A stretch of DNA of 20,583 nucleotides from CAIOSQ01 sp044359885 (GTDB lineage: Bacteria > Pseudomonadota > Alphaproteobacteria > CACIAM-22H2). Every line of letters starts with the position of its first letter. Position 1 is the stretch's first letter. Of the stretch, positions 1-8,362 are shown piece by piece. The DNA lies in NCBI GenBank assembly GCA_044359885.1, contig JBIKLI010000031.1:1-20583 (forward strand), read 5' to 3'. The notes under the pieces were generated by a model. The model had not been told where the DNA came from. It did not search any database and was given only the letters and a program-made list of their open reading frames with translations. Position numbers and translations under genes: made by a program.

Positions 1-1
1 C

Positions 2-388
2 GGCATGCCGGTCGACGGCGTCGACACCGCGCTTGCCGCCGCGCGGCGCCTGCGCGGCGACGGCACGCGGGTCGTCGTGGCCACCGGGCTGTCCGAGCCG
101 GGCGGCGGCATCGCGACGCTGTGCGTCCATGCCGAGGGCGCCGACATCGCGACCACGCCGCGGGTCGACGTCGCGGTCAACGGCACTGGCGACAGTTTCG
201 CCGCCATTTTCCTCGCAAGGTTGCTGGCGACCGGCGATCTCGGCGGCGCGCTGTCGCAGGCCGCGTCGGCCGTCCATGCCCTGCTCGTGCGGACGCGGGC
301 CGCAGGCGCGCGCGAATTGCTGCTCATCGACGGCCAGGACGATCTCGTGTCGCCCGCGCCACGCTTCCCAGCCCGGCGGATCGCATGA
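2..388 (+). CDS. pdxY: Pyridoxal kinase, C-terminal part (gene enters from the left edge)
   Basis: This is the 3' end of a PfkB/ribokinase-superfamily vitamin B6 kinase, which phosphorylates pyridoxal with ATP to pyridoxal 5'-phosphate in the cytoplasm. About 128 residues are visible and the reading frame is open to the left edge. The anchor is the motif VNGTGDSFAA near residues 59-68, the GTGD anion-hole and catalytic-Asp signature of the fold. It is followed by a helical segment and an ending (ELLLIDGQDDLVSP, then FPARRIA) that matches the PdxY/PdxK C-terminus rather than ribokinase or HMP kinase. The Met codon at 5 is internal, not a start. The stop codon overlaps the start of the next gene (ATGA, 385-388), so the two are probably translationally coupled. 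The choice between PdxY and PdxK is from memory of family sequences; the superfamily assignment is firm. Confidence 0.8.
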   Translation, partial: GMPVDGVDTALAAARRLRGDGTRVVVATGLSEPGGGIATLCVHAEGADIATTPRVDVAVNGTGDSFAAIFLARLLATGDLGGALSQAASAVHALLVRTRAAGARELLLIDGQDDLVSPAPRFPARRIA

Positions 389-1014
389 CCGGGCAGCCGG
401 GAGACTGGCTGCTGCTCAAGGGCGTCGCGGCGGGGCTGCTGGTCGCCGCGCCGGTCGGCCCGGTCAACATCCTCTGCGCCGCGCGCAGCCTCGCGCGCGG
501 CTGGCGCGCGGGCGTGGTGTCCGGGCTGGGCGCCGCCGCGGCCGACACGGCCTTCGCCGCGCTGGCCGCGTTCGGCTTCGGGATGGCGATGGACGTCCTC
601 GACGCCCATCGCACCGCGCTGACGCTCGCCGGCGCCCTGTTCCTGATCGCCTACGGGGTGCGGACGCTGGCCACGGCGCCGCCCGGTCCGGCGGCCGCCG
701 ACGGCGAGCGGGCGCGAGCGGGGGATGCGATCTCGGCCTTCGCGCTGACCCTCGCCAACCCGATCACCGTGTTCTCCTTCCTCGGCGTCTATGCCGCCTT
801 CGGCATCGCCGCCGATACGCGGCTGGACGGCGGCGACGCGCTGGTGGTGGCGGGGGTCTTCATCGGCGCGACGACCTGGTGGCTGTCGGTCGCCACGGCG
901 GCCAGCCTGCTGCGGGACCGGTTCGCGGGCCGCGGCCTGATCTGGGCGAATCGCATGGCTGGCGCCGCCATCGTCGCTTTCGGCGTCGCGCTGCTGGTCC
1001 GGGCCTTCGCCTGA
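385..1014 (+). CDS. LysE/RhtB-family amino-acid exporter
   Basis: A 209-residue hydrophobic inner-membrane protein of the usual LysE/RhtB length. The N-terminal signature reads GLLVAAPVGPVNILCAARSL (about residues 14-33), the PGP-type first helix of this exporter family. The second half has FALTLANPITVFSFLGVYAAF (about 119-139), matching the conserved 'NPK/NPI' segment, and further hydrophobic helices run to the C-terminus, for about six in all. These proteins export amino acids or derivatives by proton antiport; the substrate cannot be read from sequence. The start is the ATG overlapping the stop of the pyridoxal kinase gene, which places the first helix at the N-terminus and implies a shared transcript. 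It converges on the asd-type gene with a 15-base gap. Confidence 0.85.
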   Translation: MTGQPGDWLLLKGVAAGLLVAAPVGPVNILCAARSLARGWRAGVVSGLGAAAADTAFAALAAFGFGMAMDVLDAHRTALTLAGALFLIAYGVRTLATAPPGPAAADGERARAGDAISAFALTLANPITVFSFLGVYAAFGIAADTRLDGGDALVVAGVFIGATTWWLSVATAASLLRDRFAGRGLIWANRMAGAAIVAFGVALLVRAFA

Positions 1015-1029
1015 GGGACGGGGCGCGGA

Positions 1030-2058
<1,029 letters not shown>

Positions 2059-2215
2059 CCTGGTCCTCGTCCCCTGCAACGCGATGCCCGGCCGCCGCCG
2101 GGCGTTCACAAATAGATCATCGAAGCGACACGCAAGCCCGCGGCGGCTGACGCATATCCTGCTCCCGGACCGGCGCGTGACTACGGGACCGGCGACGACA
2201 AGGGAACAGAAATCG
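2059..2215. promoter_or_regulatory. Divergent intergenic region between the asd-type gene and the phospholipid methyltransferase gene
   Basis: This 157-base region must hold starts for both genes. On the minus strand a weak promoter-like pair (TTGCGT, 15 bases, TATTTG, with the second hexamer at 2114-2109) lies upstream of the asd-type gene. A 6-bp hairpin (GCCCGG at 2086-2091 with CCGGGC at 2098-2103) would form in that gene's leader. On the plus strand AGGGAAC at 2201-2207 is a plausible ribosome-binding site for the methyltransferase. No convincing plus-strand promoter was identified. Confidence 0.35.
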
Positions 2216-2833
2216 ATGACGCATCCGCATCAAGGCCATCCGCCTGCCCCCAGGACCGGCGAGGAACTCCTCTTCCTGCGCCGCTGGCTCGCCCATCCGC
2301 TCAAGGTCGGCGCCCTTCTGCCGTCCTCGCCCTGGCTGGGGCGCCTGGTCGCCCGCAACGTCTCCTGCGGCCCCGATGAATATGTCGTGGAGCTTGGCGC
2401 GGGCACAGGCACGGTGACGCGGGCCTTGCTCGAGGCCGGCATCCCCTCCGAGCGGCTCTTCGTCGTCGAGATCGACCGCGACCTGTGCGACTTCCTGCGC
2501 CGCCAGTTGCCCGGTGCCCGCGTCATCCACGGCGACGCCACCCAGCTGCGCGCGCTGCTTCCGGCCGAGGTGCCGGGCAAGGTCCGCACGGTGATCTCCG
2601 GCATCCCGATGGTCACCCTGCCCCTGCCGCTGCAGCGGCGCATGGTCGACGCGTGGTTCGACGTCATGGTCCCGGGCGGCCGGATGCTGCAATACACCTA
2701 TTCGCTCGTCTCGCCGCTGCCCGAGGCGCGCCTGGGGGTGCGCGGACGGCGCTGCGGCATCGTGATGCGCAACATCCCGCCCGCCTGGGTCTGGAGCTAC
2801 GGCCGCGACGCGGCCGGGGCGCGCGCGGCCTGA
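2216..2833 (+). CDS. pmtA: PmtA-type class I SAM-dependent phospholipid N-methyltransferase
   Basis: A 205-residue protein with SAM motif I VVELGAGTGTVTRALL (57-72), an acidic residue at the end of strand 2 (VVEID, Glu85), GDA (106-108), then SGIPM (128-132) and the late segment MLQYTYSLVSPLP (157-169). The order LELGxGTG, SGLP-type loop, YxxxSPLP-type loop is that of the Rhodobacter/Sinorhizobium PmtA group, which methylates phosphatidylethanolamine stepwise towards phosphatidylcholine at the inner membrane face. Length fits the roughly 200-residue family. The start was placed at 2216 because AGGGAAC lies 8 bases upstream; an in-frame upstream ATG at 2084 would overlap the divergent leader and adds unlike sequence. 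A related rRNA-dimethyladenosine-like or uncharacterised methyltransferase is the alternative. It is inverted between leuB and the asd-type gene, which otherwise run together. Confidence 0.72.
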   Translation: MTHPHQGHPPAPRTGEELLFLRRWLAHPLKVGALLPSSPWLGRLVARNVSCGPDEYVVELGAGTGTVTRALLEAGIPSERLFVVEIDRDLCDFLRRQLPGARVIHGDATQLRALLPAEVPGKVRTVISGIPMVTLPLPLQRRMVDAWFDVMVPGGRMLQYTYSLVSPLPEARLGVRGRRCGIVMRNIPPAWVWSYGRDAAGARAA

Positions 2834-2843
2834 GGCCGCGCGC
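2821..2843. terminator. Perfect 10-bp GC hairpin with the methyltransferase stop codon as its loop
   Basis: Arms at 2821-2830 and 2834-2843 are exact reverse complements (GCGCGCGGCC and its complement), and the 3-base loop 2831-2833 is the in-frame TGA. It fills the 19-base gap between the convergent methyltransferase and leuB genes. There is no T-tract on either side, so a standard intrinsic terminator is not demonstrated. The position suggests a bidirectional transcription boundary. Confidence 0.5.
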
Positions 2844-2847
2844 CGGG

Positions 2848-2868
2848 CCGGCTCAGGCGCCGAGCCGG
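2848..2868. terminator. 7-bp inverted repeat at the leuB stop codon
   Basis: CCGGCTC at 2848-2854 pairs with GAGCCGG at 2862-2868 around a 7-base loop. The leuB stop (minus strand, 2855-2853) straddles the loop edge. It lies immediately beside the 10-bp hairpin at the methyltransferase end, so the two together may insulate the convergent genes. No T-tract is present. Confidence 0.35.
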
Positions 2869-3965
2869 TCCAGCGCGGCCAGAACCGCGTCGCCCATCCC
2901 GGTCGTCGACACCCGGGTGCAGCCCGACTGCATGATGTCGGCGGTCCGGATCCCCCTTGCCAGCACGTCGCGCGCCGCGTTCTCGATCAGCGCCGCATCG
3001 TCGGGCAGATCGAAGGAATAGCGCAGCAGCATCGCGAAGCTCAGCATCGTCGCGAGCGGATTGGCGAGATCCTTGCCGGCGATGTCCGGGGCGGAGCCGT
3101 GGATCGGCTCGTAGAGCGCCTTGCGCCGGCCGGTGGCGTCGGGGTCGCCCAGGGCGGCGGAGGGCAGCATGCCCAGCGAGCCGGTCAGCATCGAGGCAAG
3201 GTCCGACAGCATGTCGCCGAACAGGTTGTCGGTGACGATGACGTCGAACTGCTTTGGATTTCGCACCAGCTGCATCGCGCAGTTGTCGGCGTACATGTGG
3301 ACGAGCTCGACGTCGCGATAGGCGGCGGCGTGCAGCCTGGTCACCGTCTCGCGCCACAGCACGCCGGTGTGCATGACGTTGGCCTTCTCGACCGAGCAGA
3401 CCTTGTTGGAGCGCTTGCGCGCCAGTTCGAAGGCCACGCGCGCGATGCGCTCGATCTCCGGCGTGGTGTAGACCTGGGTGTCGACGCCGCGCCTCGTGCC
3501 GTCGGGCAGCGTCTCGATGCCGCGCGGCTCGCCGAAATAGACGCCGCCCGTGAGCTCGCGCAGGATCATGATGTCGAGACCGGCGATGACCTCCTTCTTG
3601 AGCGTCGAGGCCTCGGCCAGTTCCGGGAACACCGTCGCCGGGCGCAGATTGGCGTAGAGCCCCATCTCCTTGCGCAGCCGCAGGATCGCCCGCTCCGGCT
3701 TCATGTCGAAGGATCCGGTGTCCCATTTCGGACCGCCGACCGCGCCGAACAGGACGGCGTCGGCCGACAGCGCGTCGGCCATGGTCTCGTCGGTGATCGG
3801 CGTGCCCTTGGCGTCGATGCTGGCGCCGCCGACCAGGCCTTCCTTGATCGCGAACCGCACGGCGCGACGGCGGTCGAACCAGTCGATCACGCGGCGCACC
3901 TCGCGCATCGCCTCGGGGCCGATCCCGTCGCCGGGAAGGAAGAGCATCGTCTTGTTCGCGGCCAT
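2853..3965 (-). CDS. leuB: 3-isopropylmalate dehydrogenase
   Basis: A 370-residue cytoplasmic NAD-dependent enzyme that oxidises and decarboxylates 3-isopropylmalate to the ketoacid precursor of leucine. Seen in order: LPGDGIGPE (10-18), RLRKEMGLYANLRP (96-109) with the substrate-binding Arg residues, RELTGGVYFGEPRG (136-149) with catalytic Tyr143, EKANVM (193-198) with catalytic Lys194, MYADNCAMQL, and TDNLFGDMLSD (245-255) with the metal-binding Asp residues. Near the C-terminus is YEPIHGSAPDIAGKDLANP, the NAD-specificity loop of IPMDH. Length and motif order are standard. The Met start at 3965 begins the Rossmann-like strand and is preceded by AGGAACG; the longer open frame upstream only overlaps leuD. 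It is the third gene of leuC-leuD-leuB, 50 bases after leuD. Confidence 0.97.
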   Translation of the reverse strand: MAANKTMLFLPGDGIGPEAMREVRRVIDWFDRRRAVRFAIKEGLVGGASIDAKGTPITDETMADALSADAVLFGAVGGPKWDTGSFDMKPERAILRLRKEMGLYANLRPATVFPELAEASTLKKEVIAGLDIMILRELTGGVYFGEPRGIETLPDGTRRGVDTQVYTTPEIERIARVAFELARKRSNKVCSVEKANVMHTGVLWRETVTRLHAAAYRDVELVHMYADNCAMQLVRNPKQFDVIVTDNLFGDMLSDLASMLTGSLGMLPSAALGDPDATGRRKALYEPIHGSAPDIAGKDLANPLATMLSFAMLLRYSFDLPDDAALIENAARDVLARGIRTADIMQSGCTRVSTTGMGDAVLAALDRLGA

Positions 3966-4015
3966 GTCGGTCGTTCCTGCGCTGGTGTGGTGGATCGGGT
4001 CGCGCCGGGATCGGA

Positions 4016-4636
4016 TCAGCCCGGCGCCATCGACAGCCAGGGCTGGGCGGCGCTCTGGCGCGCCTCGTAGCCGGCGATGTCGCCGCCCTTCTGCATCGTC
4101 AGCCCGATGTCGTCGAGCCCGTTCAGCAGGCAATGGCGGCGGAAGCCGTCGATCTGGAACCTGATCGTCTCGCCGTCGGGACGGACGATTTCCTGCTTCT
4201 CAAGGTCGATGGTCAGCTGCGCATTGGCGCCCTTGCGGGCGTCTTCCATCAGCTTGTCGACCGTCTCCTGCGGCAGCGCGACCGGCAGGATCCCGTTCTT
4301 GAAGCAGTTGTTGTGGAAGATGTCCGCGAAGCTGGGCGCGATGATGCAGCGGATGCCGAAATCGAGCAGCGCCCAGGGAGCATGCTCGCGGCTGGAACCG
4401 CAGCCGAAATTGGCGCCCGCGACCAGGATCTGCGCCTTGCGATAGGCGGGCTGGTTGAGGACGAAGTCCGGCTTCTCCGTGCCGTCCGCCTCGTAGCGCA
4501 TCTCGTCGAACAACGCCTTGCCGAGGCCCGTTCGCTTGATCGTCTTCAGATGCTGCTTGGGGATGATCATGTCGGTGTCGACGTTGATCATCGCCAGCGG
4601 CGCGGCGACGCCGGTCAGCTTGTCGAATTTCTGCAT
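4016..4636 (-). CDS. leuD: 3-isopropylmalate dehydratase small subunit
   Basis: The 206-residue swivel subunit of isopropylmalate isomerase, which with LeuC converts 2-isopropylmalate to 3-isopropylmalate in leucine synthesis. It shows the N-terminal LTGVAAPLAMINVDTDMIIPKQHLK stretch (begins at residue 7), the substrate-recognition loop NFGCGSSREHAPWAL (76-90), and PSFADIFHNNCFKNGILPV. The length of about 200 residues is that of the bacterial LeuD type 1. The start ATG at 4636 has GGGAGA a few bases upstream and lies 17 bases after the leuC stop, so the two subunits are probably translated from one message in similar amounts. Nothing is missing. Confidence 0.97.
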   Translation of the reverse strand: MQKFDKLTGVAAPLAMINVDTDMIIPKQHLKTIKRTGLGKALFDEMRYEADGTEKPDFVLNQPAYRKAQILVAGANFGCGSSREHAPWALLDFGIRCIIAPSFADIFHNNCFKNGILPVALPQETVDKLMEDARKGANAQLTIDLEKQEIVRPDGETIRFQIDGFRRHCLLNGLDDIGLTMQKGGDIAGYEARQSAAQPWLSMAPG

Positions 4637-4653
4637 GATCGGTCTCCCGGGGT

Positions 4654-6057
<1,404 letters not shown>

Positions 6058-6095
6058 GGTCGGCGCTTTCGGCGGGAGCGGTGGAAGACGGCCGG

Positions 6096-6124
6096 AGAAT
6101 AGGGAAACCCGCTCCGGATCACAA
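6096..6124 (-). promoter_or_regulatory. Candidate sigma70-type promoter of leuCDB
   Basis: On the minus strand TTGTGA (6124-6119) is followed, after exactly 17 bases, by TATTCT (6101-6096). Each hexamer matches four of six consensus positions. The -10 box ends 38 bases upstream of the leuC start codon (6057), leaving a short leader. AT-rich hexamers of this quality are rare in such GC-rich DNA, which supports the call. Confidence 0.55.
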
Positions 6125-6128
6125 TTTC

Positions 6129-6140
6129 GCCCTGCAGGGC
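6129..6140. promoter_or_regulatory. 12-bp perfect palindrome upstream of the leuC -35 box
   Basis: GCCCTGCAGGGC is its own reverse complement. It sits four bases upstream of the candidate leuC -35 hexamer, in the 120-base gap between leuC and the LysR-type gene. This is where an activator for leuC that also represses its own gene would commonly bind. The classic T-N11-A LysR box is not obvious in it, so the cognate protein is unknown. Confidence 0.4.
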
Positions 6141-6177
6141 ATTTGCATTCGCCGCCGCGCTATCCCATAGAAAGACG

Positions 6178-7122
6178 ATGAACCGGCCCCTTGGACGCCT
6201 GCCGCCGCTCAACGCGCTGCGCGCCTTCGTCGCCGCCGCGCGCCATCTGAGCTTCTCGCGCGCCGCCGAGGAGCTGTTCGTGACCCCCGCCGCGGTCAGC
6301 CAGCAGGTCAAGCTGCTGGAGGACCATCTGGGCCACGTGCTGTTCCGGCGCACCAACCGGAACCTGCTGCTGACCGACGAGGGCCAGGCGCTGCTGCCGG
6401 GCCTGGGCGAGGCCTTCGCGCAGATCCACGAAGCGCTCGCGCGTCTCGAGACGCTGGACGACACCGGGGTGCTTACCGTTTCCATGGCGCCGTCCTTCGC
6501 GGCGAAGTGGCTGGTGCCGCGGCTGGAGCGCTTCCAGGCGCTGCATCCGGACATCGACGTGCGCGTCACCGCCTCGATGAACCTCGTGACCTTCGCCGAC
6601 GACGGCGTCGACTGCGCGATCCGCTACGGTCTCGGCCAGTATCCGGGCCTCGTGGTCGAAAAGCTGCTCGACGAGAGCGTCGTGCCGGTCTGCAGCCCCA
6701 GCCTGCGGCGCGACGGCGCCGCAGGACCGGCCGATCTGCTGCGCGACCTGACGCTGCTGCACGACGACAGCCCCGAGCAGGACGCCAGCTGCCCCACTTG
6801 GCGGATGTGGCTGAAGGCCGCAGGCATCGCCGGGATCGACGCCGCACGCGGGCTGCACTTCAACCAGGCGAGCCTGGTTCTCGAGGCGGCGATCGCCGGG
6901 CGCGGCGCGGCGCTGGCCAAGTCGCGGCTGGCCGCCGAGGATCTGCGCGCCGGACGGCTCGTGCGGCTGTTCGACGTCAGCCAGCCGGTGGCGTTCGGCT
7001 ACTATTTCGTCTGTCCCCCGGCCAAGGCGCCGCAGCGCAAGGTGGCCCTGTTCCGCGACTGGATCCTTGCCGAAGCGCAAGGTGCGCGCGACGCTGCGCC
7101 CGGCGAACCCAAGAAAAACTAG
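6178..7122 (+). CDS. LysR-family transcriptional regulator, GcvA-like
   Basis: A 314-residue LysR-type regulator of standard length. The N-terminal winged helix-turn-helix reads LNALRAFVAAARHLSFSRAA (residues 11-30), then EELFVTPAAVSQQVKLLEDHLG. The linker helix follows, and the effector domain starts near residue 100 with LTVSMAPSFAAKWLVPRLERF. The 'LPPLNALRAFVAAARHLSFSRAAEEL' opening and the 'FAAKWLVPRL' segment are typical of the GcvA subgroup (glycine-cleavage activator, AmpR-like). Subgroup membership does not define the target. It is divergent from leuC and upstream of cysE, so leucine or cysteine synthesis are the nearest candidate targets by context. The start ATG at 6178 puts the HTH at the usual position; the ribosome-binding site (AGAAAGAC) is weak. 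Confidence 0.88.
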   Translation: MNRPLGRLPPLNALRAFVAAARHLSFSRAAEELFVTPAAVSQQVKLLEDHLGHVLFRRTNRNLLLTDEGQALLPGLGEAFAQIHEALARLETLDDTGVLTVSMAPSFAAKWLVPRLERFQALHPDIDVRVTASMNLVTFADDGVDCAIRYGLGQYPGLVVEKLLDESVVPVCSPSLRRDGAAGPADLLRDLTLLHDDSPEQDASCPTWRMWLKAAGIAGIDAARGLHFNQASLVLEAAIAGRGAALAKSRLAAEDLRAGRLVRLFDVSQPVAFGYYFVCPPAKAPQRKVALFRDWILAEAQGARDAAPGEPKKN

Positions 7123-7160
7123 GCCTGGCCGCAGAAGTTCTCGCCTTTGGGCCGGCCGAT

Positions 7161-7177
7161 CCCCATCTAGCCTGGGG
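7161..7177 (+). terminator. Small hairpin between the LysR gene and cysE
   Basis: CCCCA at 7161-7165 pairs with TGGGG at 7173-7177 around a 7-base loop, in the 77-base gap. A two-T remnant follows but no real T-tract. It could be a weak terminator for the regulator gene or part of the cysE leader. The strong ribosome-binding site AAAGGAG (7186-7192) follows it. Confidence 0.2.
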
Positions 7178-7199
7178 TTGCAGCGAAAGGAGATGCGCG

Positions 7200-7901
7200 A
7201 TGTCCTCCGCCGGCACCACAGGTTCCACGCCCTCGACCGGCCGGTCGTGGCGCGACATGGAGATGCTCGAGATCGCCCGTGCCATCCGCGCGCGCGACCC
7301 GGCGCGACCCGGCTGGGCAGAGACCCTGTTCTCCTATCCCGGGCTGCACGCCGTCCTCGTCCACCGCCTGGCCCACCGGCTCTGGGGGTTCGGCCTCAAG
7401 GGTGTCGCGCGCTTCGTTTCGCATCTCGGCCGGTTCGCGACGGGCGTCGAGATCCATCCCGGGGCCAGGCTGGGCCGGCGCCTGTTCATCGACCACGGCA
7501 TGGGCGTGGTTATCGGCGAGACGGCGACCGTCGGCGACGACGTCACCATCTATCACGGCGTGACGCTGGGCGGACTGTCCGGCAATCCAGGCAAGCGCCA
7601 CCCCGACATCCTCGACGGCGCCACGATCGGCGCCGGCGCGCAGGTGCTGGGGCCGATCACCGTCGGCGCCGGCGCCAAGGTCGGTGCCAACGCCGTCGTG
7701 GTGTCGGACGTGCCGGACGGGGCCACGGCGATCGGCATCCCGGCCCATCCCATCGCGCGCGGCGAGGCCGGCGCCAGCGCCGGCTACGGCCTGCCGATCC
7801 GCCCCTGCGATCCGGTCGACGAGAAGATCGATGCGCTCAAGGCCGAGATCGACGCGCTGCGCGCGCAGGTCGAGGCGCTGCGCGGCGAACGCGGGGGCTG
7901 A
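7200..7901 (+). CDS. cysE: Serine O-acetyltransferase
   Basis: A 233-residue left-handed parallel beta-helix acetyltransferase that makes O-acetylserine from serine and acetyl-CoA, the first step of cysteine synthesis. Seen: RARDPARPGWAETLFSYPGLHA (30-51) with Asp33 at the E. coli Asp92 position, FIDHGMGVVIGE with Asp98 and His99 (E. coli Asp157/His158), HPDIL with His134 (E. coli His193), and hexapeptide repeats through IPAHPIARG (180-188). The protein lacks the long E. coli N-terminal helical domain. It ends not in the Ile-terminated tail that docks into CysK but in a heptad-like stretch EKIDALKAEIDALRAQVEAL (208-227). The start at 7200 lies 7 bases after AAAGGAG (7186-7192); the ATG at 7193 abuts the site and is out of frame. 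Confidence 0.93.
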   Translation: MSSAGTTGSTPSTGRSWRDMEMLEIARAIRARDPARPGWAETLFSYPGLHAVLVHRLAHRLWGFGLKGVARFVSHLGRFATGVEIHPGARLGRRLFIDHGMGVVIGETATVGDDVTIYHGVTLGGLSGNPGKRHPDILDGATIGAGAQVLGPITVGAGAKVGANAVVVSDVPDGATAIGIPAHPIARGEAGASAGYGLPIRPCDPVDEKIDALKAEIDALRAQVEALRGERGG

Positions 7902-7908
7902 CCCCGCG
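7890..7908. terminator. 7-bp GC hairpin with the cysE stop codon in its loop
   Basis: CGCGGGG at 7890-7896 pairs exactly with CCCCGCG at 7902-7908. The 5-base loop GCTGA ends with the cysE TGA (7899-7901). It lies in the 30-base gap between the convergent cysE and rplS genes. There is no T-tract. Confidence 0.45.
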
Positions 7909-7931
7909 CCGCCGCAGGCCGGTCGCGGATC

Positions 7932-8336
7932 TCAGCCCTCGCTGGCCGGCGCGGCGGCCTGGGCCTGGGCCTGGGTCTGCGTCTGGGTCGTCTTCTCGAC
8001 GATGCGCGCACCCTTGCCGCGGCGGCCGCGCAGATAATAGAGCTTGGCGCGACGAACGTCGCCGCGACGGATCACCTCGATCGAGTCGATGCGCGGGCTG
8101 TAGAGCGGGAAGACGCGCTCGACGCCCTCGCCGAAGGAGATCTTGCGCACCGTGAAGTTCGAGGACAGCCCCGCGCTCTTGCGCGCGATGCAGACGCCCT
8201 CGTAGGCCTGGACGCGCTCGCGCGTGCCCTCGATGACCTTGACGTTGACCCGCAGCGTGTCGCCCGGGCCGAACTCCGGCACCGTGCGGCCCAGCTTCTC
8301 GATCTGCTCCTTCTCGAAATTCTGCAGCGTGTTCAT
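7932..8336 (-). CDS. rplS: 50S ribosomal protein L19
   Basis: The 134-residue L19 of the large ribosomal subunit, located at the 30S-50S interface. The core matches throughout: FEKEQIEKLGRTVPEFGPGDTLRV (7-30), VQAYEGVCIARKSAGLSSNFTVRKISFGEGVERVFPLYSP (begins at 42), RGDVRRAKLYYLRGRRGKGARI. The core ends near residue 114. A low-complexity tail of about 19 residues (TTQTQTQAQAQAAAPASEG) follows, encoded by near-identical hexamers. The start at 8336 gives the standard MNTLQNFEKEQI opening and has AGGAAAGGACG upstream. It is the last gene of the ffh-rpsP-rimM-trmD-rplS block, 26 bases after trmD. Confidence 0.97.
   Translation of the reverse strand: MNTLQNFEKEQIEKLGRTVPEFGPGDTLRVNVKVIEGTRERVQAYEGVCIARKSAGLSSNFTVRKISFGEGVERVFPLYSPRIDSIEVIRRGDVRRAKLYYLRGRRGKGARIVEKTTQTQTQAQAQAAAPASEG
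7957..7990. repeat. Short hexanucleotide repeat in the 3' end of rplS
   Basis: On the coding strand six or so successive hexamers of the form (A/G)C(C/G)CAG are seen, encoding alternating Thr-Gln then Ala-Gln pairs in the L19 tail. The unit length is a multiple of three, so copy-number change would lengthen or shorten the tail without a frameshift. Confidence 0.6.
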
Positions 8337-8362
8337 GTCGGTTCGTCCTTTCCTGATCGCGT

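Noticed and set aside
2084..2215. N-terminal extension of the methyltransferase gene from the ATG at 2084
   Set aside because: The extra 44 residues are Arg/Thr/Pro-rich and unlike the family, and they overlap the divergent leader. The ATG at 2216 has a ribosome-binding site and gives the family length.
6129..6177. Plus-strand promoter for the LysR gene
   Set aside because: The best pairs (for example TTGCAT with CATAGA) match only about three of six positions each, so I do not call one.
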